DNA of 64,000 bases, taken from the NCBI GenBank assembly GCA_002344975.1, contig DDUV01000081.1, positions 35,482-99,481 of the forward strand. Direction: 5' to 3'. Each line of letters starts with the position of its first letter. The first letter of the stretch is position 1. Of this stretch, positions 16,004 to 24,781 are shown one piece after another. The notes under the pieces are model-generated. The model ran no database searches. It saw only the letters and a program-made list of their open reading frames with translations, and was not told the origin of the DNA. The DNA is from Saprospiraceae bacterium UBA2329 (GTDB lineage Bacteria > Bacteroidota > Bacteroidia > Chitinophagales > Saprospiraceae). Both the position numbers and the translations under genes were made by a program.

Positions 16004-17146
16004 TTGAACAACGAATACGCATCTCTCCGCTCGGCGGCTTATGTGCTGGAGGAACGCAAACTGCGCGAAAATCTGGAACTGATTCAGCGCGTACAGTCGG
16101 AAGCCGGCGTTTTCATCATCCTGGCACTCAAGGGATTCGCCATGTGGAGCGTCTTTCCGATGGTGAAACGCTACCTCAGCGGCGCCACTGCCAGCAGCCT
16201 GCACGAAGCCCGACTCATTTTTGAAGAAATGGGCTGCAAAGCGCACACATATGCAGTGGCCTACATGCCCGACGAGTTTGATGAAATCATGGGCTACAGC
16301 AGCCATATTACCTTCAATTCCATTGCCCAATACAAGCGCTACGCCGCTGCTGTGGAGAGCTACCCGGAAAAAATATCGCCCGGCATCCGGGTGAACCCTG
16401 AATACTCGGAGGTAGAAGTAGCGCTGTACAATCCCTGCGCGCCGGGTTCCCGTTTGGGCGAAGTGTCGGACGCTTTTTATGCCGGTTTGCCGGAAGGCGT
16501 GGAAGGGCTTCATTTTCATACGCTGTGCGAATCGAGTTCGTATGATTTGGAAAAAGTACTGGCTGCTTTTGAGGAGCGTTTCGGGCGGTTTTTGCCGCAA
16601 TTGAAATGGGTGAATTTCGGCGGCGGGCACCTGATGACGCGCAAAGGCTACGATACCGAGCACCTTATCGCGTTGTTGCGGGCATTTCGGGCGAGGCATC
16701 CGCATCTGGAGGTCATCCTCGAACCGGGCAGCGCCATTGCCTGGGAAACCGGCGTTTTGGTGGCCCACGTTTTGGATATCGTTGAAAACAAAGGCATCCA
16801 AACCGCCATCCTCGACGTGTCTTTTACTGCGCACATGCCCGACACCCTGGAAATGCCGTATCGCCCGCGCATCCGGGGCGCTGCCGACCGAACGCCCGGA
16901 AAACCCACTTATCGTATGGGCGGAGTGAGCTGTTTGTCAGGAGATTACATGCTGGAGTACAGTTTTGAAAATCCGCTTCAACCCGGCGATCAGATCATTC
17001 TGGAAGACATGATTCACTACACGATGGTCAAAACCACCACGTTCAACGGCGTGCGGCATCCCGACATCTGCATCCTGCGGGAAACCGGCGAGATAGAAAC
17101 GGTGAAGAGGTTTTCTTACGAAGATTATCGCAACAGGCTCTCCTGA
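16004..17146 (+). CDS. nspC: Carboxynorspermidine decarboxylase
   Basis: PLP enzyme of the alanine racemase-fold decarboxylase group that converts carboxyspermidine or carboxynorspermidine to the polyamine in the alternative spermidine pathway. The 380-residue protein has the PLP lysine in LALKGFA (Lys43), the HFHTLCES block at 170-177, FGGGHLMTR near 206, the EPGSAIAWETG segment and the C-terminal CLSGDYM with the catalytic Cys. The first in-frame ATG would remove the PLP lysine, so initiation must be at the TTG at 16004. The dehydrogenase partner (Lys1/CANSDH) is not in the window. It lies between the ferredoxin gene and prmC on the same strand. Confidence 0.9.
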   Translation: MNNEYASLRSAAYVLEERKLRENLELIQRVQSEAGVFIILALKGFAMWSVFPMVKRYLSGATASSLHEARLIFEEMGCKAHTYAVAYMPDEFDEIMGYSSHITFNSIAQYKRYAAAVESYPEKISPGIRVNPEYSEVEVALYNPCAPGSRLGEVSDAFYAGLPEGVEGLHFHTLCESSSYDLEKVLAAFEERFGRFLPQLKWVNFGGGHLMTRKGYDTEHLIALLRAFRARHPHLEVILEPGSAIAWETGVLVAHVLDIVENKGIQTAILDVSFTAHMPDTLEMPYRPRIRGAADRTPGKPTYRMGGVSCLSGDYMLEYSFENPLQPGDQIILEDMIHYTMVKTTTFNGVRHPDICILRETGEIETVKRFSYEDYRNRLS

Positions 17147-17152
17147 TTTTCT

Positions 17153-18001
17153 ATGCAATACGGGCAGGCTAAGGCAAATTTGACGGCACAACTGAGTGCC
17201 CGTTTCGGCGAGGGCGAGGCGCGGGCTATGTCCCGGCTGATTTGGGAAGCGATATTCCAAAAACGGCTGTTGCCTGCCGCCGACCTTGAACTCAGTGCCG
17301 AACAATCGGAAAAATTAGCCGGTATTACAACGCGCATTCTCGACGGAGAACCGATTCAATATGTGTTGGAGCACACCTGGTTTTACGGGCTGCCATTCCG
17401 AACCGATTCGCGAGCCTTGATTCCCCGTCCCGAAACCGAGGAGTTGGTGCATTGGATTTTGGAAACAAACGGCCCTGCTACCCGGCTTCGCGTGTTGGAC
17501 ATTGGCGCGGGCAGCGGCTGCATTGCGGTAACGCTGAAGAAAAAACGACCCCTTTGGGATGTGACGGCATTGGATGTCTCCGAAGCCGCATTGGCCCTGA
17601 CGCTTGAAAATGCCCGCCTGCACGATTGCTCTATAGATACCATTTTGCAAGACATGCTCGATCCCACGCAATGGCTGCAATGGGGCCAATGGGATATCAT
17701 TGTGAGCAACCCGCCGTACATTCCCCAAAATGAACGCCGCCTGATGCCGGAGCAAGTGCTGCGCCACGAGCCGGAATCCGCCTTGTTTGTACCGGACGAC
17801 AAGCCCTTGCTTTTTTACGAAGCTATTTCCCGCTTTGCTATGTCGCACTTGGAGAGTAACGGGGCTTTGTATCTGGAAATCAATGAGTTTTATGCACAAC
17901 AAACCCAAGCGTATCTCCGTGCCGACGATTGGCGGGACGTGCGACTTCAGCCGGACCTGCAAGGCAAGATGCGCATGATCCGCGCCTGCAAGCATTGTTA
18001 A
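17153..18001 (+). CDS. prmC: Release factor glutamine methyltransferase
   Basis: Methylates the GGQ glutamine of peptide chain release factors RF1 and RF2 using SAM, raising termination efficiency. The 282-residue protein has the helical N-terminal substrate domain (about 1-85), the IPRPETEELV block at 90-99, the SAM-binding DIGAGSGCIA at 116-125 and the signature NPPYIP at 186-191. It begins six nucleotides after the nspC stop codon, so it is probably the last gene of the trhP-ferredoxin-nspC-prmC run. Confidence 0.93.
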   Translation: MQYGQAKANLTAQLSARFGEGEARAMSRLIWEAIFQKRLLPAADLELSAEQSEKLAGITTRILDGEPIQYVLEHTWFYGLPFRTDSRALIPRPETEELVHWILETNGPATRLRVLDIGAGSGCIAVTLKKKRPLWDVTALDVSEAALALTLENARLHDCSIDTILQDMLDPTQWLQWGQWDIIVSNPPYIPQNERRLMPEQVLRHEPESALFVPDDKPLLFYEAISRFAMSHLESNGALYLEINEFYAQQTQAYLRADDWRDVRLQPDLQGKMRMIRACKHC

Positions 18002-18049
18002 TTGCTGATTAAATTTTGATGTTCGGCAGGCTTTTTTTGCAAAAAAAAC

Positions 18050-18079
18050 TTGCGAGTTTGATGTAAGTATGTATTTTTG
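18050..18079 (+). promoter_or_regulatory. Promoter of the lamin-tail protein gene
   Basis: TTG (18050-18052), 19-nt spacer, perfect TATTTTTG (18072-18079), giving an untranslated leader of about 125 nt before the ATG at 18212. Confidence 0.55.
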
Positions 18080-18211
18080 AGCCGCTATTTACAAATAATG
18101 CAATTCCCCCTCGTTGCATTTCCTCTTACATTTATTCCGAGCTTTTGAGATGCTGCATACCAACATCATGTGTATGTTTTGTCCATTCATTTCATCAATA
18201 ACGCTTTCATT

Positions 18212-20560
18212 ATGAAACAGAAAACTTACCTGATTTTAGCCCTCGCCTTGCTGATGAGCACAGGCTTGGCCTTTCAATCATTGGCGCAGGGGTGCTCCGA
18301 TCTTTTCTTTTCGGAATATGTAGAAGGAACGAGTTTCGAGAAGTACATCGAGATTTATAACCCCACATCCGGTACGGTTGACTTGTCGGATTACCAATTG
18401 CGGCTTTATACCAATGGTTCGGCCACGCCATCACAAACCATGCCCCTGAGCGGCAGCTTGGCAAGCGGGGCGGTGATTGTGGTACGGAATGGCAGCGCTA
18501 CGGGATTTACCGGCGGTGTAGTCAATTCCAATGTCATCAATCACAATGGCGACGACGCGTTTGATTTGTACAAAATTTCTGCCGCCGCCGCCGTAGATAT
18601 TTTTGGAAGAATTGGAGACGACCCCGGTACTGCGTGGACCGCTACGGGATTGTCCACATTAGATCGCACTTTGCGCAGGAAGTTCACAGTCACGGGGGGT
18701 GTTACTGTAAATCCTTCAGGAACAGGAGCATCGGCATTTACCACCCTGGCTACGGAGTGGGACGGCTATCTCGTCAACGACGTATCCGGCTTGGGCAGTC
18801 ATACCAGTAACTGTATTTCTACGGCCTGCTCTATTTCTTCTATCATGCTGAGCAATGTGTCCGGTTGTAACGATAACGGCACGCCTCTGGTCAGTGGTGA
18901 CGACTACTTCACTGCCGATGTTGTGGTGAGCTATACCGGCGCTCCCACCACCGACTCTTTGGTATTGATGGGCAGCACGTTCAGAGGGGCTGTTCCGGTA
19001 GGCTCTATCGGCGCTTCTTCCTACACGTTTACCGGTGTTCAATTTGCCGCCAACGGCCTGCCGATATCCCTTACTGCATTTTTCAAGGCCGACGGGGCCT
19101 GCACGCTTACCAACCTGAGTGCAGGCATTGCCCCGGCATCTTGTTCTACGCCTGCGCCCTGCACTCTGCCTTTCTTCTCTGAATACATCGAGGGCAGCGG
19201 CAACAACAAATGCCTTGAAATTTACAACCCGACGGCGAGTCCGATTGATCTGACTGCCGGAGGATATACCATTAAAATGTACTTCAACGGATCGGGCAGT
19301 GCAGGTCTCACCATCAACCTCACGGGCATCATTCCCGCAGGAGGTACTTATGTGGTTTGCAACAGCAGTTCAACGGCTGAATTTACGGCATTGGCCAATC
19401 AGATCGGCAGTGGCGGGTGGTTCAATGGCGACGATGCCGTATCGCTGGAAAACTCTTCCGGAGTTCTCGACATTATAGGCCAGATTGGTACCGACCCCGG
19501 AAGCGCCTGGACGAGTGCCGGCGTTTCTACGGTGGACCAGACGCTGCGTCGTTACAATTACATTTCCAAAGGAGACAACAACGGAACGGATGCGTTTGAC
19601 CCCAGCCTCGAATGGGCATCTTATCCCATCAATACCTCAGCAGGTCTGGGCTATCATATCAGCACTTGCCCCACGAGCGTACCCGCAGGCTGGGCGACGG
19701 GCAATCCGGGCTGTGCAGCAGGCTCCACCTCGGTAGCGAGCGGTACTTGGACGCAAACATCCAACTGCTACAATGCCGCTCCCGGCGCCGATGATCTGAC
19801 GTATGCTTTTCAGGAAATGTGCGGCGATGCCACCATTATTGCGCAGTATGTCGGTGTTACGCCTTTTGGCTTTGCGGGCCTGATGATGCGCGAATCGCTG
19901 AATCCGGGTTCTAAATACGTTTGGATGTTCATGCGTGCCAATACCAATGCGTCTTGGTCCATTCGCTCTATTACCGGGTTGACGCCCACATTCGACACGA
20001 AGCCTCATCTGAACCGCACCTGGATGAAACTGACCCGCTCCGGCAGCTTATTCAGGGGCTACCTCTCCACGAACGGCACCACCTGGCAGTTGGTGTTCCA
20101 AAGCTCGGTGAGCCTCAATAGCTGTGTATTGGTCGGATTGGCTACCCACAGCAATGTGGACGGAAGCAATGTGACGGCTACGTTCAGAAACGTGAGCGTG
20201 TCTTCCGGCGCCAACCTGATGGCTCTGCCGGGCGCTGCTCAGGCTGTGGACATGGTTTCGGAGGCGCCGGCGATGCAAACATCTGTGATTCAGTCAAATA
20301 ATTCGGATAACCGCGATGCGTTCGGCATCTGGCCCAACCCGGCCGGCAACACGCTGGAAGTGAACATTCCTGTCTGGAATACGACCGAATCTGTGCAGCT
20401 TCAGGTAAACGACATGCAGGGAAGGCCGCTAATGTACCGCCAGATCGGCGATCAGCAGCAGCGCGCCACACTCGATTTGTCGTCTTTGGCGCCTGGGGTG
20501 TATTTGCTCACTTTGCGTTCGGGCGAACACCTCGAAATAGCGAGGTTTGTCAAGCAATAA
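18212..20560 (+). CDS. Secreted protein with two lamin-tail domains and T9SS sorting domain
   Basis: A 782-residue exported protein: Sec signal ending SLAQG near residue 26, a lamin-tail domain (about 27-190, FFSEYVEGTSFEKYIEIYNP), a linker, a second lamin-tail domain (about 320-480, FFSEYIEGSGNNKCLEIYNP), a concanavalin-like beta-sandwich around 510-660, and a type A T9SS C-terminal domain starting at IWPNPAGN and ending IARFVKQ. The two lamin-tail domains share the GDDA[FV] and DPG[TS]AWT motifs and are internal duplicates. In Bacteroidota such domains are common in secreted nucleases and adhesins, but no nuclease domain is present here, so a structural or adhesive role is more likely. A terminator follows the stop codon. 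Confidence 0.82.
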   Translation: MKQKTYLILALALLMSTGLAFQSLAQGCSDLFFSEYVEGTSFEKYIEIYNPTSGTVDLSDYQLRLYTNGSATPSQTMPLSGSLASGAVIVVRNGSATGFTGGVVNSNVINHNGDDAFDLYKISAAAAVDIFGRIGDDPGTAWTATGLSTLDRTLRRKFTVTGGVTVNPSGTGASAFTTLATEWDGYLVNDVSGLGSHTSNCISTACSISSIMLSNVSGCNDNGTPLVSGDDYFTADVVVSYTGAPTTDSLVLMGSTFRGAVPVGSIGASSYTFTGVQFAANGLPISLTAFFKADGACTLTNLSAGIAPASCSTPAPCTLPFFSEYIEGSGNNKCLEIYNPTASPIDLTAGGYTIKMYFNGSGSAGLTINLTGIIPAGGTYVVCNSSSTAEFTALANQIGSGGWFNGDDAVSLENSSGVLDIIGQIGTDPGSAWTSAGVSTVDQTLRRYNYISKGDNNGTDAFDPSLEWASYPINTSAGLGYHISTCPTSVPAGWATGNPGCAAGSTSVASGTWTQTSNCYNAAPGADDLTYAFQEMCGDATIIAQYVGVTPFGFAGLMMRESLNPGSKYVWMFMRANTNASWSIRSITGLTPTFDTKPHLNRTWMKLTRSGSLFRGYLSTNGTTWQLVFQSSVSLNSCVLVGLATHSNVDGSNVTATFRNVSVSSGANLMALPGAAQAVDMVSEAPAMQTSVIQSNNSDNRDAFGIWPNPAGNTLEVNIPVWNTTESVQLQVNDMQGRPLMYRQIGDQQQRATLDLSSLAPGVYLLTLRSGEHLEIARFVKQ

Positions 20561-20584
20561 GAAAAGAGTAGTATGAATCAAAAG

Positions 20585-20616
20585 AGCCGCTTCCGATACA
20601 GGGGGCGGCTTTTTTG
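20585..20616 (+). terminator. Rho-independent terminator
   Basis: AGCCGC (20585-20590) pairs with GCGGCT (20605-20610), followed by a run of six T, 25 nt after the lamin-tail gene. Confidence 0.75.
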
Positions 20617-20742
20617 ATTTGGCAAAGTTTCATGCAATTTTATGGAGCATCAACAAAATCTTCTTTCGTTCGTTTATTCTCAAAGTGTTTTCATTTATCT
20701 AAGCTCTTGAGCCGGCCTCTGTCGAATCAAGGGCTTTTTTTA

Positions 20743-21411
20743 TTACACCTGAGCTTTTAATATCCAGTTGCCGTCGAAATCCCAACGATCGCCCTGTGGA
20801 AAAACTTTTAGAAAGGCGTTTTTCCAAAATGATTCCGATAGAGACCTGTCCTCTTCGGTAGCGCTGAGCCGGTTGTAGAGCAATACGCCGCCGGGCAAAA
20901 GCAGGTCGCGCAGAGCCTCCAGAAAATCGGTTTGTGTGAATTCTTCCGGCACTTGATCATCCAAAAACACGTCCATGCAAATAAGATCAAAGCGCTCTTC
21001 GGTGCTGAAAACATAAGCGTAGGCGTCTGCGCAATGCAGTTCTATGGGCGATTCCAATTCGGGCAGCGCGTATTTGCCGGCCAACCAGATGACAGACTCA
21101 TCGGCCTCAACGCCGGTATATCGAAATCGGCAGTGGAATTTTTTTTCCAGCATCAAGGGAATACTGCCCAAGCCAAAGCCCAGCAGGAGTACCTCATTGA
21201 TAGGAAGTTGTGCTGGTTGAAGCCGCTGAAAAGCCTTCGAGAAATTATCGTACAAATCGGCGAAAGAATATACGGCATTGGCAGTACTCAACTGATACCG
21301 GCCCCGATTGAGACTCACATACAGGTGCGGATTGAGATCGCTGGGCGCGCTCTCAATATGGAATTCAAAAAAGTAGCTCAACAAGCGTTTCCAGCGCGGA
21401 ATGGGCGGCAT
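20743..21411 (-). CDS. Spermidine synthase-like SAM-binding methyltransferase fold protein
   Basis: A 222-residue Rossmann-fold protein. The SAM or dcSAM loop LLGFGLGS is at 76-83, the acidic residue after strand 2 is Glu102 in TGVEAD, a CADAY block is at 128-132 and MDVFLDD near 146-152. The arrangement resembles the spermidine synthase family (SpeE-like proteins without the polyamine-binding N-terminal domain). The aminopropyltransferase gate residues are not evident, so methyltransferase activity on an unknown substrate is as likely. It begins 3 nt after the stop of the TlpA-like gene and must be co-transcribed with it. Confidence 0.7.
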   Translation of the reverse strand: MPPIPRWKRLLSYFFEFHIESAPSDLNPHLYVSLNRGRYQLSTANAVYSFADLYDNFSKAFQRLQPAQLPINEVLLLGFGLGSIPLMLEKKFHCRFRYTGVEADESVIWLAGKYALPELESPIELHCADAYAYVFSTEERFDLICMDVFLDDQVPEEFTQTDFLEALRDLLLPGGVLLYNRLSATEEDRSLSESFWKNAFLKVFPQGDRWDFDGNWILKAQV

Positions 21412-21414
21412 GGT

Positions 21415-22764
21415 TTATTTGAAAATTTCGGCCAATTTGTGTTCCAGCGCTTCGCCGCGCAAGTTGCGGGCGAGAATGCGGCCTTCTGCGTCAAGCAGTA
21501 CGGTATGCGGAATGGACGATACACCGTACATCTGCGCTACGGCATTGCTCCACTGCTGCAAATCGCTGACGTGCAGCCAGGTAAGTCCGTCTTGTTGGAT
21601 GGCATCGAGCCAGCGCTGGCGGTCGCGGTCGAGGCTTACGCCTAATATTTCAAAGCCTTTGTCTTTGTACTGCTGATACATGCGCACCACGTTGGGGTTT
21701 TCCCGGCGGCAGGGGCCGCACCAGCTTGCCCAGAAGTCAATGAGCACTACTTTTCCGCGCAATTCGCTCAATTTGAGCATTTTGCCTTCCGGGGTTGCTT
21801 GTGCAAAATCGGGCGCTTCAGCTCCGATGGTGAAACTGCGCATACCGGCAACTTGCTGCTGAAGGTTGGCAATAGCGGCTTCGTCTCCGGCTTTGAGTTC
21901 TTTGAGCAAACGCTCGGCAAAGACCACATAATTGGGGCTGTTTTTTTGTTTGAGCGGCCCTATGATGCCCGCCAAAGCCATTCTGGAGCGCATGGTTCCG
22001 GCAGGTATTTTTTCGAGCATTTGTTCAAAATATACCTTCTGTGTGGCGTCGTCTAAGCCCACATTGACCAAGGTAGAGGCGTACCCCTGAAATGCTTCAA
22101 AAACCCAGGGCAGCCCTTCATAGCCTTCATCTTTAAAGTCGGCATATTTGAAAAATGCTTTGGCAAAATACTCGATTTCATTGGAGTAGCCAGCCTGGCT
22201 GTTGGGCCAACTGAGGTAGGTATTGAGTGCGGCAATTTTTGCCAGATACGGCTGCGTGCGTTGGAGCGAATCCAAGAGTTGCAGCTTCTGATCGTCCAAA
22301 GCCTTCATTTGAGCCGTCACCTGCTGTGTTTGCTGTTGATTGCCCATAGCCGCCTGATACTGTTGTATAAGCTGGCCGGTTTGATTTTTAAAAATATTGA
22401 CGCGATTTTTTACCCATTGGTAGCTGTCGTTGAGCGGTGAGCCGGAGATGGTAGCAGTTCGGATATCGTTGCAGGAACCTTCCACACGCACATCTTTTTC
22501 GGCGCCCAAAATGAGAATCAGCGTCTGATCGCTCCGGAAGCCGAGGTAGTAAAACTGAGGTTTTCCGCCGGGCACCGCAAATGTGATGCTTCCGTCGGGC
22601 GAAGTGACGGGGCTGATTTGCGCATCTTTGAACAACAGGCCATCAAACTTGAAAAGCCGCAATGGCGCCTGACAGGCATCCACTTTGCAAGTGAGCGTGA
22701 CGGTCTTTTGAGAAAATGCAACAGAGGAGAGCAAGAGTGCGACAAGCAGAGAAAAATGCTTCAT
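21415..22764 (-). CDS. TlpA-like thiol:disulfide oxidoreductase with DUF4369 domain
   Basis: A 449-residue exported protein: a signal peptide ending SVAFSQ, a DUF4369-type beta domain (about 22-120), a long helical Gln-rich middle part, and a C-terminal AhpC/TSA thioredoxin domain starting at GAEAPDF. The redox motif is WCGPC with Cys349 and Cys352, followed by the cis-Pro in SSIPHT. Periplasmic proteins of this type reduce disulfides, for example for cytochrome maturation; the exact client is unknown. Start ATG at 22764, behind a perfect promoter; upstream in-frame codons lie in that promoter. Confidence 0.88.
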   Translation of the reverse strand: MKHFSLLVALLLSSVAFSQKTVTLTCKVDACQAPLRLFKFDGLLFKDAQISPVTSPDGSITFAVPGGKPQFYYLGFRSDQTLILILGAEKDVRVEGSCNDIRTATISGSPLNDSYQWVKNRVNIFKNQTGQLIQQYQAAMGNQQQTQQVTAQMKALDDQKLQLLDSLQRTQPYLAKIAALNTYLSWPNSQAGYSNEIEYFAKAFFKYADFKDEGYEGLPWVFEAFQGYASTLVNVGLDDATQKVYFEQMLEKIPAGTMRSRMALAGIIGPLKQKNSPNYVVFAERLLKELKAGDEAAIANLQQQVAGMRSFTIGAEAPDFAQATPEGKMLKLSELRGKVVLIDFWASWCGPCRRENPNVVRMYQQYKDKGFEILGVSLDRDRQRWLDAIQQDGLTWLHVSDLQQWSNAVAQMYGVSSIPHTVLLDAEGRILARNLRGEALEHKLAEIFK

Positions 22765-22791
22765 AGCGAATGAGTTGTTTTTTTGACGGTG

Positions 22792-22821
22792 CAAAAGTAA
22801 GATTATTAACGGCATAATCAA
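22792..22821 (-). promoter_or_regulatory. Promoter of the TlpA-like gene
   Basis: Minus strand: TTG (22819-22821), 19-nt spacer, perfect TACTTTTG (22792-22799), 27 nt upstream of the ATG at 22764. Confidence 0.65.
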
Positions 22822-22919
22822 CGGAGGAGTTTTGCAACAAAGTATTTGGCCAACTCAATGCGGCCGGCTGAACGATGCGCGGTTTGGGAGTGTTCAGAGC
22901 CTGTTTAAACGCATTAGAC

Positions 22920-23363
22920 ATGAATAAAGACAGTTTTATAGAGGCCGCCATTGAAGAGGCTCAAAAAGGATTGGCCGAAGGCGGCATTCCCATCGGCAGT
23001 GTGTTGGTGCATCGGGGGCGCATCATCGGGCGGGGACACAACCGCAGGGTGCAACAGGGCAGCGCCATCCTGCACGGCGAAATGGACGCATTAGAAAACG
23101 CAGGGCGATTGCCGGCTTCGGTTTACAAAGAGTGCGTTTTATATACTACGTTGTCGCCTTGCAGCATGTGCAGCGGCGCTATTTTGCTGTATGGAATTCC
23201 GAAAGTCGTGATAGGTGAAAACACCACTTTTATGGGCGAGGAAGGACTGCTTTCGGCGCGCGGCGTGGACGTTGAAGTAGTGCATGACCCTACCTGCGTT
23301 GCGCTGATGCAGCAGTTTATCGCCGACAAGCCGGCGCTTTGGAATGAAGACATCGGCGAATAA
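22920..23363 (+). CDS. Cytosine deaminase, fungal Fcy1-like
   Basis: A 147-residue zinc-dependent deaminase of the CDA fold that would convert cytosine to uracil. The zinc site is His52, Cys81 and Cys84 (HGE and PCSMC) with Glu54 as the proton shuttle. From memory, the arrangement GGIPIG, GRGHNRR, LHGEMDALENAGRL, YTTLSPC, YGIPKVVIGEN and the C-terminal DIGE closely tracks yeast Fcy1 rather than bacterial CodA (an amidohydrolase) or TadA. The C-terminal Trp and DIGE are where Fcy1 closes its active site. It converges with the aminotransferase gene, stop codons abutting. Confidence 0.82.
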   Translation: MNKDSFIEAAIEEAQKGLAEGGIPIGSVLVHRGRIIGRGHNRRVQQGSAILHGEMDALENAGRLPASVYKECVLYTTLSPCSMCSGAILLYGIPKVVIGENTTFMGEEGLLSARGVDVEVVHDPTCVALMQQFIADKPALWNEDIGE

Positions 23364-24548
23364 TTACACCGTTTCTTCTAATGCCTCTAAAATGATTCCG
23401 CAAGCCCATTCAATCTCCTCTCGGTTGATGATGAGGGGCGGCGCTATGCGGAGCGAACGGTTGTTGAATAAAAACCAGTCGGTGAGCAAACCCTTGTCCA
23501 AACATCGGCGAATAACCTGCTGAAGCGTCTCAAAATCAGCCAGTTCCACAGCCATCAACAGGCCGGCATTGCGCAGTTCCCGAATGGCCGGGTGGCGCAG
23601 CAGTTGTCTGAAAAGGGCAGCTTTCTCGGGTACCTGTGCAATGAGGTCGCCCGAAGCCAAAGTTTCGGCTGTAGCCAATGCGGCGGCACAACTCACCGGA
23701 TGCCCTCCGAAAGTGGTAATATGCCCCAAGATAGGCTGGTGACTGAGCGCCTGCATGATGTGCCGGGACGCAATGAAAGCTCCGATAGGCATACCGCCAC
23801 CCATACCTTTGGCCAACAGCAAAATATCGGGAACGATGCCGTACTGCTCGAACGCAAAAAAAGTGCCCGTGCGCCCAAAACCCGTTTGCACCTCGTCGAG
23901 GATGAGCAGAGCGCCGGTTTCGTCGCAGCGACGGCGCAATTTCAGCAGGTAGTCATTGAAGGGTACGCGCACGCCCCACTCGGCCTGCACGGGTTCTACG
24001 ACGACGGCAGCGGTGCGCTCGTTGATCTGACTCAGGCAGGTTTGGCAGTTGAATTCGATGTGCCGGATGCCGGGCAGCAGCGGCTGATAGCCCTGTGTAA
24101 ACTCGGTGGGCGACATGAGCGAGGCTGCGCCTTGTGTGCTGCCGTGGTAGGCGCGCCGGCAGGCTATGATGTCGGGGCGGCCGGTGTATCGTTTGGCCAA
24201 TTTCATAGCGCCCTCGGTGGCTTCTGTGCCGGAATTGACGAAGTAAACGTTGTCCAATTCTGGTGGCAGCAAGGAAGCCAATTTTTGCGCCAACAGGGCC
24301 TGCGGCGCCAGCACAAATTCTCCATACACTAAGGTGTGCAGGTAGCGATCTGTCTGTTGATGAATGGCTTGCACGACCGCCGGGTGCCGGTGCCCCAGGC
24401 TGCTGACGCCGATGCCTGCAATGAGATCGAGGTAGGATTTGCCGCTGTGATCGTACAGGTACATGCCCTCGGCGCGGGCTACGTCCAAAGCCAGTGGGAA
24501 GGGGCTGGTTTGTGCCTGATATTGGAGGAAGAGTTGGCGGAGATGCAT
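23364..24548 (-). CDS. Class III PLP aminotransferase (acetylornithine/ornithine/GABA type)
   Basis: A 394-residue fold-type I aminotransferase. NSGTEATEGAMKLAK at 105-119 binds the cofactor phosphate, LDEVQTGFGRTG (Asp218) contacts the pyridine nitrogen, and Lys247 in LLLAKGMGGG forms the Schiff base. Subfamily is uncertain: it resembles ArgD and GabT, while a clear ornithine aminotransferase (RocD) exists elsewhere in the window. No arg genes are adjacent. The frame is open about 255 nt further upstream, but that part is translated intergenic repeat (24.62-24.78 kb) with no aminotransferase character, so I start at the ATG at 24548. Confidence 0.85.
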   Translation of the reverse strand: MHLRQLFLQYQAQTSPFPLALDVARAEGMYLYDHSGKSYLDLIAGIGVSSLGHRHPAVVQAIHQQTDRYLHTLVYGEFVLAPQALLAQKLASLLPPELDNVYFVNSGTEATEGAMKLAKRYTGRPDIIACRRAYHGSTQGAASLMSPTEFTQGYQPLLPGIRHIEFNCQTCLSQINERTAAVVVEPVQAEWGVRVPFNDYLLKLRRRCDETGALLILDEVQTGFGRTGTFFAFEQYGIVPDILLLAKGMGGGMPIGAFIASRHIMQALSHQPILGHITTFGGHPVSCAAALATAETLASGDLIAQVPEKAALFRQLLRHPAIRELRNAGLLMAVELADFETLQQVIRRCLDKGLLTDWFLFNNRSLRIAPPLIINREEIEWACGIILEALEETV

Positions 24549-24620
24549 GGTTTTTATCGGTTTTACATTCGTTGTAGCGCAGTACGAAAATTTTTTGTCA
24601 GGCGCGAAGTTGCTTTTGCC

Positions 24621-24780
24621 AAACCCGGAACTTTGAACCAGTATGCGGTGTGCGGTAGCCGCGCCGTGGCGCGGTAAGCGCGAGGAAACCCGGAACTTTG
24701 AACCAGTAGCCGCGCCATGGCGCGGAGTAGGCGGTGCTAAGCGCGAGGGAACCCGAAACTTTGAACCCGAAACCCGCCCC
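24621..24780. repeat. Heptamer array with embedded GC palindromes
   Basis: Three rounds of a module made of CCCGGAA, CTTTGAA and related 7-nt units, two of them followed by a palindromic GCCGCGCC[G/A]TGGCGCGG and by TAAGCGCGAGG. The GTAGGCGGTGCTAAGC segment recurs, inverted, at about 44.69 kb. It fills the gap between the histidine kinase and aminotransferase genes. Confidence 0.65.
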
Positions 24781-24781
24781 T

